DNA from: RSA9 sp036381195
Lineage (GTDB): Bacteria; Gemmatimonadota; Gemmatimonadetes; Longimicrobiales; RSA9
Direction of reading: 5' to 3'
Assembly (NCBI GenBank): GCA_036381195.1
Contig: DASVDH010000033.1
Span: 44,765 to 108,764 of the forward strand
DNA: 64,000 bases
Part shown: positions 59,267 to 64,000 of the stretch, one piece after another
Position numbering within the stretch: the first letter of the stretch is position 1
Layout: each line of letters begins with the position of its first letter
The notes under the pieces: model-generated
What the model saw: only the letters and a program-made list of their open reading frames with translations
What the model was told of the DNA's origin: nothing
Databases searched by the model: none
Program-made: the position numbers and the translations under genes

Positions 59267-60772
59267 TCAGTCCGCCTCGATCCGGTACACGCGGCCGTTC
59301 GCCGAGAGCACGTACAGCTCCCCCGCCGCGTCCTGGCCGAAGGACAGGATGTTCCCCACGGAGCCGACCGGCCACTCGCGCGCATCGGTGACGCGGCCGT
59401 CTTCGTAGCGGAAGCTGCGGATCCAGCCCGCGCAGTAGTCGGCGTAGAAGTAGTGGCCGACGAGGCCCGGAATGGCGTCGCCGCGGTAGACGGCGCCGCC
59501 GGTCACGGAGCAGCCGTCGTCGTGCGTGTACTCGAGGACCGGGAGCACCAGACCCTCGCTCTCGCACGGCCCGGTCGGGTAGCAGTGCGCACCCTCCATG
59601 ATGTTCCAGCCGTAGTTGAGGCCGGGCGTGCGCGCATCCACGACGTCGATCTCCTCGTACCGGTTCTGCCCCACGTCCGCCACGTAGAGCCGGTTCGTGG
59701 GCGGGTCGAACGCGAACCGCCACGGGTTGCGCAGCCCGATCGCCCAGATCTCGCCGCGCGCACCCGGCTCGCCGACGTACGGGTTGTCGGGCGGGATCGC
59801 GTACGGGTCGCCGCCGTCCACATCGATGCGCAGGAGTGCGCCGAGCAACGTTCCCTTGTTCTGGCCGTTGCCATGCGGGTCGCCGCCCGCGCCGCCGTCG
59901 CCCATGCCGATGTAGAGCATGCGGTCGGGCCCGAAGAGCAGGAGCCCGCCGTTGTGGTTGCTGTACGGTTGGTCGACGCCGAGGATGAGCTTCGCGGAAG
60001 CGGGGTCCGCCCTGTTCGGGTCTGCCGCGCTCACCGTGTAGCGTTCGACGCGCGTGTTTCCGTCGCGGTCCGTGTAGTTCACGTAGAAGAAGCCGTTGGA
60101 CGCGTACTGCGGGTGGAACGCGACGCTGAGGAGCCCCTGCTCACTGCCGCTGCTGCCCACGTTCGAGACGATGTCCAGGAACGGCGTGGGCAGCAGCTCG
60201 CCGTCCTCGATGATCCGGATGCGCCCGGGCCGCTCTACCACGAACAGCCGGTCATCGCCTGGCGGCGACGTGAGGTGCACCGGGCTGGCCAGGCCGGCGG
60301 CCACCTCGACGAGGCGGATGGCGGCAGGCGGGTCGCCGTCGCCGCCGGGGGGCTCAGGCGGCGTCGGCTCGCTCCCGCCGCAGCCCAACAACGCGGCGAG
60401 CGCGGCCAGGGCGAGCGGGCCGGCGGGGCGGCGGCGGCGGACCTCGCCGGCTGTGGCGGGCCGGCGACCCCGGGGGTCAGCCGGGCCGCCGGTGGGGTGG
60501 GCGCGCTCGCGCGCGGCGATCGCCGGGTCGTGGCGGAGCGCCCAACCCGCCGCGACGGCCAAACTGGCCAGCCGGGCGTGCTCGCGCGCGGCGACCGCCG
60601 TATGGCGGTTGGGCGCCCATTCCTCCGCAATGGTCAAGCCGGCAGCATGGGCGTAGTCGCGCAGGGCGCTCGCCGTGCGCGCGGGGTAGCTGGCGGCAGC
60701 CGCGCGTTGCTCGCGGCGGGGCATCGTGCCCCGGCCAGTCGCGTCGTCGCCGGGAGCGGGGTTTCGGATCAT
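59267..60772 (-). CDS. PQQ-dependent sugar dehydrogenase-like beta-propeller with N-terminal extension
   Basis: A 501-aa protein. The C-terminal 370 residues are the YliI/soluble glucose dehydrogenase-type six-bladed propeller: VEVAAGLASPVHLTSPPGDD, LSVAFHPQYASNGFFYVNYT (in part), YSNHNGGLLLFGPD, IWAIGLRNPWRFAFDP and DVGQNRYEEIDVVD. A lipobox-type LLGC places Cys131 after a hydrophobic run (118-130). The first about 110 residues precede this run, an odd place for a signal peptide, and hold two 25-residue repeats. ATG 60772 has GGAGGG six bases upstream, the best ribosome site; a start nearer the run is not available. Secretion of such a long n-region is uncertain. Confidence 0.85.
   Translation of the reverse strand: MIRNPAPGDDATGRGTMPRREQRAAAASYPARTASALRDYAHAAGLTIAEEWAPNRHTAVAAREHARLASLAVAAGWALRHDPAIAARERAHPTGGPADPRGRRPATAGEVRRRRPAGPLALAALAALLGCGGSEPTPPEPPGGDGDPPAAIRLVEVAAGLASPVHLTSPPGDDRLFVVERPGRIRIIEDGELLPTPFLDIVSNVGSSGSEQGLLSVAFHPQYASNGFFYVNYTDRDGNTRVERYTVSAADPNRADPASAKLILGVDQPYSNHNGGLLLFGPDRMLYIGMGDGGAGGDPHGNGQNKGTLLGALLRIDVDGGDPYAIPPDNPYVGEPGARGEIWAIGLRNPWRFAFDPPTNRLYVADVGQNRYEEIDVVDARTPGLNYGWNIMEGAHCYPTGPCESEGLVLPVLEYTHDDGCSVTGGAVYRGDAIPGLVGHYFYADYCAGWIRSFRYEDGRVTDAREWPVGSVGNILSFGQDAAGELYVLSANGRVYRIEAD
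60512..60661 (-). repeat. Two imperfect 75-bp repeats inside the N-terminal extension
   Basis: Residues 38-62 and 63-87 of the sugar dehydrogenase are 25-residue repeats, each with the shape R-(D/E)-x-A-x-x-A-x-L-x-(I/V)-A-x-x-W-A, ending A-(V/I)-A-A. A third begins at residue 88 (RERAHP) and stops. Ten of 25 positions are identical. The unit length is a multiple of three and keeps the coding frame. Both copies at DNA level contain GCGATCGCC/GCGACCGCC near the end. Confidence 0.65.
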
Positions 60773-60904
60773 GGCGTCCCTCCGGCACAAACCCTTGTGC
60801 GATCGGTATTTGCAAGGACGGTGGCCGCGCCGTCCCGGTACCGGACGTGACCCCAAGGCGCGCCGCCGGCCCGGTGTGGGCCCTCGAGTCCCCGATCAGA
60901 GCAC
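60773..60904. promoter_or_regulatory. Divergent intergenic region (sugar dehydrogenase / ftsH)
   Basis: 132 bases with a perfect GCACAA-ACCC-TTGTGC inverted repeat (60785-60800), which may be an operator, and a GGACGG/CCGTCC stem (about 60820-60837). A TTGCAA on the minus strand near 60814-60819 could be a -35, but no good -10 follows at the right distance. Both neighbouring genes start from this area in opposite directions. Confidence 0.45.
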
Positions 60905-62782
60905 ATGTGGCTAGCGGAGCGTATGCAGCGAGTGGAGCGGAGTCCCGGGGAGTGGCGCGGCGCGACCTCGGGGCGGGTCAGGCGCCGATCACGAATCCTG
61001 AAGGGCGCGATCGCCCTGGTGCTCGTGGGCGGCATCACCGCGGCCGGGTTCGGGCTGGGGCTCCGTGATCGCGAAGCTCCGCCGGCGAGCCTCTCGTACA
61101 CCGAACTCCTCCGGGGGATCGAAGCAGGGCGAATCGCGGAGCTGGTGGTGCGGCCCGGCGTGGGGGCGGACGGGCGGTGGGTGGCCGGTGCCCGGCCGCC
61201 GCACGCTGCGGAGCGCTTCCGCGTCGTCCTCCCGCCAGAAGCGAGCGAGGCGCTGGCCGAGCGGGCGGCGGCCGCGGGCGTGGAGGTCCGCTTCGTCGCG
61301 CCGCCGGACCGTGATCGGTTCAAGAACGCCCTGGCGCTGGTGCTCCAGGGTCTGGTCGTCGGGGGGCTCCTGTACCTGGTCCTCATGCAGTTGCGGGCGC
61401 AGGGCGGGAACGCGAAGGCCGCGCGCCGGGCGGACGGCAGTGCCACGACGTTCGCCGATGTGGCGGGCACGCAGGGCGCGGCGGAGGAGCTGCGCGAGGT
61501 CGTGGAGTTCCTGAAGCGGCCGGCGGCGTTCGCAGCCATGGGCGCGCGCGTGCCGAAGGGCGTGCTCCTCGCGGGGCCGCCCGGCACGGGCAAGACCCTG
61601 CTCGCGCGCGCGGTGGCCGGTGAGGCCGGTGTGCCGTTCTTCGCGATCTCAGGCTCGGAAGTGACGGGGTTCCTCGTGGGGCTCGGAGCGCACAGGATCC
61701 GGTCGCTGTTCAGGAAGGCGCGGCGCCGCGGCGGCGTCATCTTCATCGACGAGCTGGATGCGCTGGGCGGCCGGCGCGGGCGCAACCAGTCGCACAACGA
61801 GGACGACCGCACGCTGAACCAGCTCCTGGTCGAGATGGACGGGTTCGCGCCGTCGGACGGCGTGGTGGTCATCGGCGCGACGAACCGGCCCGACGAGCTC
61901 GATCCCGCGCTCAAGCGGCCCGGGCGGTTCGACCGGCTGGTCGCTGTGCCGCTGCCGACGGTGGATGGCCGCGAGGCGATCCTGCGCCTGCACGCCTCGC
62001 GGCGCGCCGTGCCGCTCGGGCCGGATGCGGATCTGGCCCGGCTGGCGCGGCTCACGCCGGGCGCGAGCGGGGCGGAGCTCGAGAGTCTGCTGAACGAGGC
62101 GGCGATCGCCGCCGTGCGGGAGGGGGCTCGGCAGGTGGGGTGGCGGCACTTCGAGGCGGCGCGCGACCGGATGCTGCTGGGCAAGGAGCGCCTGGGGTTC
62201 CGGGCAAGGGACCACGAGTGGCGCGTCGTCGCCTACCACGAAGCGGGGCACGCTCTGGCGGGGCTGCTCGCGTGTCCGGAAGACGAGCTGCACAAGGTCA
62301 CGATCCAGCCGCGCGGGCAGGCGATGGGTGTGGCGCACTTCTCCCCCGAGGACGACCGGCACCTCTACTCGCGGCGCTACCTGGAGGGGCAGATCGTGAA
62401 GGGGCTGGGCGGCCGGGTCGCGGAGGAGCTGGTGTTCGGCCCCGAGCACGTGACCAGCGGCGCGGAGAGCGATCTCGTGCAGGTCAACCGCATTGCGCGC
62501 AGGATGGTCTACCGCCTGGGCATGGGAGAGGGAACGGGGCTGCTCGTTGCGGACGAAGTCATGGGTCCGCTCAGCGGCGAGGCCCGCGCGAGGATGGAGG
62601 AGGAGGTCCGCCGCGTGCTCGAACGGCTATACGCGCGCACGCGGGAACTGCTCGGCGCACATCGCGCGGCGCTGGATGCGCTCGCGGCCGCGCTGCTCGC
62701 GCACGAGACCATCGAAGGCGAGGAAGCGGCGCGCATCCTCGAGGCACACGGCGCGCGCCCCGCCGCGGTCACGGGCGGCTGA
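60905..62782 (+). CDS. ftsH: FtsH-like ATP-dependent zinc metalloprotease with altered pore loop
   Basis: A 625-aa FtsH-type protease: two membrane helices (about 31-50 and 143-161) around a periplasmic domain, AAA+ core with Walker A GPPGTGKT (224-231), Walker B VIFIDE, second region of homology TNRPDELDPALKRPGRFDR, and the peptidase HEAGH (445-449) with the distal Asp in GAESDL. The pore loop reads F-L-V-G-L-G (256-261) where E. coli has M-F-V-G-V-G: the aromatic side chain is one position earlier and Leu takes the pore Phe place. It may be a second FtsH rather than the housekeeping copy. Its stop overlaps the convergent gene by 14 bases. Confidence 0.92.
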   Translation: MWLAERMQRVERSPGEWRGATSGRVRRRSRILKGAIALVLVGGITAAGFGLGLRDREAPPASLSYTELLRGIEAGRIAELVVRPGVGADGRWVAGARPPHAAERFRVVLPPEASEALAERAAAAGVEVRFVAPPDRDRFKNALALVLQGLVVGGLLYLVLMQLRAQGGNAKAARRADGSATTFADVAGTQGAAEELREVVEFLKRPAAFAAMGARVPKGVLLAGPPGTGKTLLARAVAGEAGVPFFAISGSEVTGFLVGLGAHRIRSLFRKARRRGGVIFIDELDALGGRRGRNQSHNEDDRTLNQLLVEMDGFAPSDGVVVIGATNRPDELDPALKRPGRFDRLVAVPLPTVDGREAILRLHASRRAVPLGPDADLARLARLTPGASGAELESLLNEAAIAAVREGARQVGWRHFEAARDRMLLGKERLGFRARDHEWRVVAYHEAGHALAGLLACPEDELHKVTIQPRGQAMGVAHFSPEDDRHLYSRRYLEGQIVKGLGGRVAEELVFGPEHVTSGAESDLVQVNRIARRMVYRLGMGEGTGLLVADEVMGPLSGEARARMEEEVRRVLERLYARTRELLGAHRAALDALAAALLAHETIEGEEAARILEAHGARPAAVTGG

Positions 62783-64000
62783 GGCGCGCGGCGCACTCCA
62801 CCAGCGTCAGCGCGTTGCCCACGGGGCGCTCGCCCGCCGCATCCGACGGCCGGTTCACGACGGCCCCGCGAACGACCATCGTGGTGGAGCCGCCGCCATC
62901 CAGGTTGATCGCATCGTGCGCGCCGAGCCGCGCCATGAGGTCGGCCAGCTCTTCGAGAGACATGCCGTCGCTGTAAGGCGCCTGACGCCCGTCCACCGTC
63001 ACCCACAGCAGCCGGCCTCGCGGCGCGATGCCCACGGCCGTGCGCGGATGGCGGCGCTCGCCGAACGATGGAGCGATCCCCTCGCGGATGTCCGGCGCGA
63101 CACGGCCGCCGCGCAAGAGCACCGGCTGGCCGCCGACCGCCTCCCGTGCCGGCGCGCCTCCGCCCGCTGCCGGCACCAGCGCGATGCTCCAGGCGACGGT
63201 GTCTCCCACTGCCAGCGTGCCGAGAACGCGCGCGCTCGCCCCGCGGCCGACCACGACCACCACCCCCGTGTCCAGCGGCAGGCCGCCGCCCGCGCGATCC
63301 AGCGCGGTGACGACGCCGGTCGCATCCATGAGGCCGCCTCGCGTGCGGCTCAGTCGCACCGCGACGGCGCCCGAATCCGGCGGGCTCGCCGCGCCGAACC
63401 ACGCGGTGTATGCGCGGGCGGCGGCGTCTCCACCGGCAACGCCGGCGTCGCGCCCGGACGCTGCGCGCTCCCGATTGACCTGCGCGATGCGCACCGTGTC
63501 CGCGCCCCGGATGAGGAAACCACGGAGAGCGGCACGACCGAGCCACGGCGCGGGCGACGATGCGGCCGCGCTCCTCGCCGCGTCCGCTCCCATCGCCGGC
63601 ACGGCGAACACCGGCCGCGCCACGGGCCCCAGGACGACCTCGCCGCGCTGGACGTGTGCGCCCACGGGCACGCCGCCCGCAGCGAAGAAATCGGCGTTCA
63701 CCGCGGCGAGCGCATCGGCCGCCAGCTCGCTCGTGCGTGCCCGGCCACCTACGCCAGGGCCCGGCTTACGCACCTCGATTCGCGGCGCGCAGAGCTCCCC
63801 GTCGATCTCGAGCACGTGGACGGCCCACGGGCCGGCCGGCAGCCAGGCGTACGCGTGCCGCACGCCGGGCGCCAGCACGGAGACGCGCAACGTGTCCGGG
63901 CTCAAGCCGGCAAAGGCCTCCGCGTGCCGGCCGCCCGCGGCCGAATCTGCCCGCGCGAGGTCCGCCGCGTGCGCCGCCATCCCTTCCGCGGCGGCCGGCA
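62769..64000 (-). CDS. Phosphodiester glycosidase-domain (NAGPA-like) protein, 5' end cut
   Basis: At least 403 aa; the frame is open to the right edge, so the true start (and a signal peptide) probably lies outside. The C-terminal half has the NAGPA (exopolysaccharide/phosphodiester glycosidase) pattern: LAAVNADFFAAGGVPVGAHV, then PRTAVGIAPRGRLLWVTVDG, INLDGGGSTTMVVRGAVVNRP (all in part) and a final GNALTLVE. The family removes sugar residues from phosphodiester linkages or acts in polysaccharide metabolism. The middle, with VRLSRTRGGLMDATG, is more variable. Convergent with ftsH, sharing 14 bases at the 3' ends. Confidence 0.8.
   Translation of the reverse strand, partial: PAAAEGMAAHAADLARADSAAGGRHAEAFAGLSPDTLRVSVLAPGVRHAYAWLPAGPWAVHVLEIDGELCAPRIEVRKPGPGVGGRARTSELAADALAAVNADFFAAGGVPVGAHVQRGEVVLGPVARPVFAVPAMGADAARSAAASSPAPWLGRAALRGFLIRGADTVRIAQVNRERAASGRDAGVAGGDAAARAYTAWFGAASPPDSGAVAVRLSRTRGGLMDATGVVTALDRAGGGLPLDTGVVVVVGRGASARVLGTLAVGDTVAWSIALVPAAGGGAPAREAVGGQPVLLRGGRVAPDIREGIAPSFGERRHPRTAVGIAPRGRLLWVTVDGRQAPYSDGMSLEELADLMARLGAHDAINLDGGGSTTMVVRGAVVNRPSDAAGERPVGNALTLVECAARLSRP

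Overview
The window is a 64 kb, uniformly very GC-rich (about 70% by eye), gene-dense stretch of bacterial chromosome. It is almost all core housekeeping and cell-envelope genes, with no mobile element, prophage, CRISPR array, rRNA or tRNA that I can recognise. The organism looks like a diderm: it has RseP, lipoproteins with lipobox cysteines, CdsA/UppS/Dxr and MurA. It uses indirect Asn/Gln tRNA charging (GatCAB), carries a Bacteroidetes/Thermus-type alternative GlmU, and has a PII-like gene beside a PTS-IIA gene. Gene order and protein character are most like Gemmatimonadota. That assignment is an inference from general resemblance, not a search result.

Layout. 1-66: the 5' end of a probable MreB-type gene leaves the window. 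356-13463 (minus): the transcription/translation supercluster rimP-nusA-ylxQ-infB-DUF503-rbfA-truB-ribF-rpsO-pnp, followed by an M16 peptidase, ald and dut. It is headed by a strong sigma-70 promoter and an intrinsic terminator placed just before rimP. 13586-16232 (minus): murA, a coiled-coil protein, pgeF and a small Cys protein. MurA has Asp in place of the fosfomycin-target Cys. 16356-19671 (minus): a GT4 glycosyltransferase and an amylo-1,6-glucosidase. 19772-24576 (plus): a PTS-IIA/PII-like pair, a split NAD-synthetase-like pair whose synthetase half has lost its ATP motif, two membrane-associated small proteins and a zinc-phospholipase-C-fold protein. 24586-33409 (minus): lipoprotein, serS, orphan histidine kinase, pcrA, gatC, gatA, gatB.

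33492-37948 (plus): a stand-alone receiver, ManC, alternative GlmU, patatin and a metallo-beta-lactamase protein, all with overlapping ends. 38005-46614 (minus): rplM-rpsI, then rpsB-tsf-pyrH-frr-uppS-cdsA-dxr-rseP. A 45-bp tandem repeat and several hairpins separate rpsI from rpsB. 46668-50383 (minus): a primary-type sigma factor, signal peptidase I with a small coupled upstream gene, and an aldehyde dehydrogenase. 50522-57019 (minus): an NtrC-type regulator, a membrane-anchored protein, ThpR, a free-standing LarE C-terminal-like domain, LarE, DUF488, an exported NTF2-like protein, and TerC under a yybP-ykoY manganese riboswitch. 57393-64000: ComM, a PQQ-type sugar dehydrogenase with an unusual repeated N-terminus, a divergent FtsH on the plus strand, and a phosphodiester-glycosidase-domain protein cut by the right edge.

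Functionally, the genes serve translation and ribosome maturation, precursor and lipid synthesis for the envelope (MurA, GlmU-like, ManC, UppS, CdsA, Dxr), envelope proteolysis and secretion (RseP, LepB, FtsH), and metal homeostasis (riboswitch-TerC). Many long open frames opposite real genes are GC-driven shadows and are left out. The clearest unusual items are the riboswitch, the MurA substitution, the degenerate NadE partner, the solo LarE C-domain, the rimP attenuator-like terminator and the rpsI-rpsB repeat.
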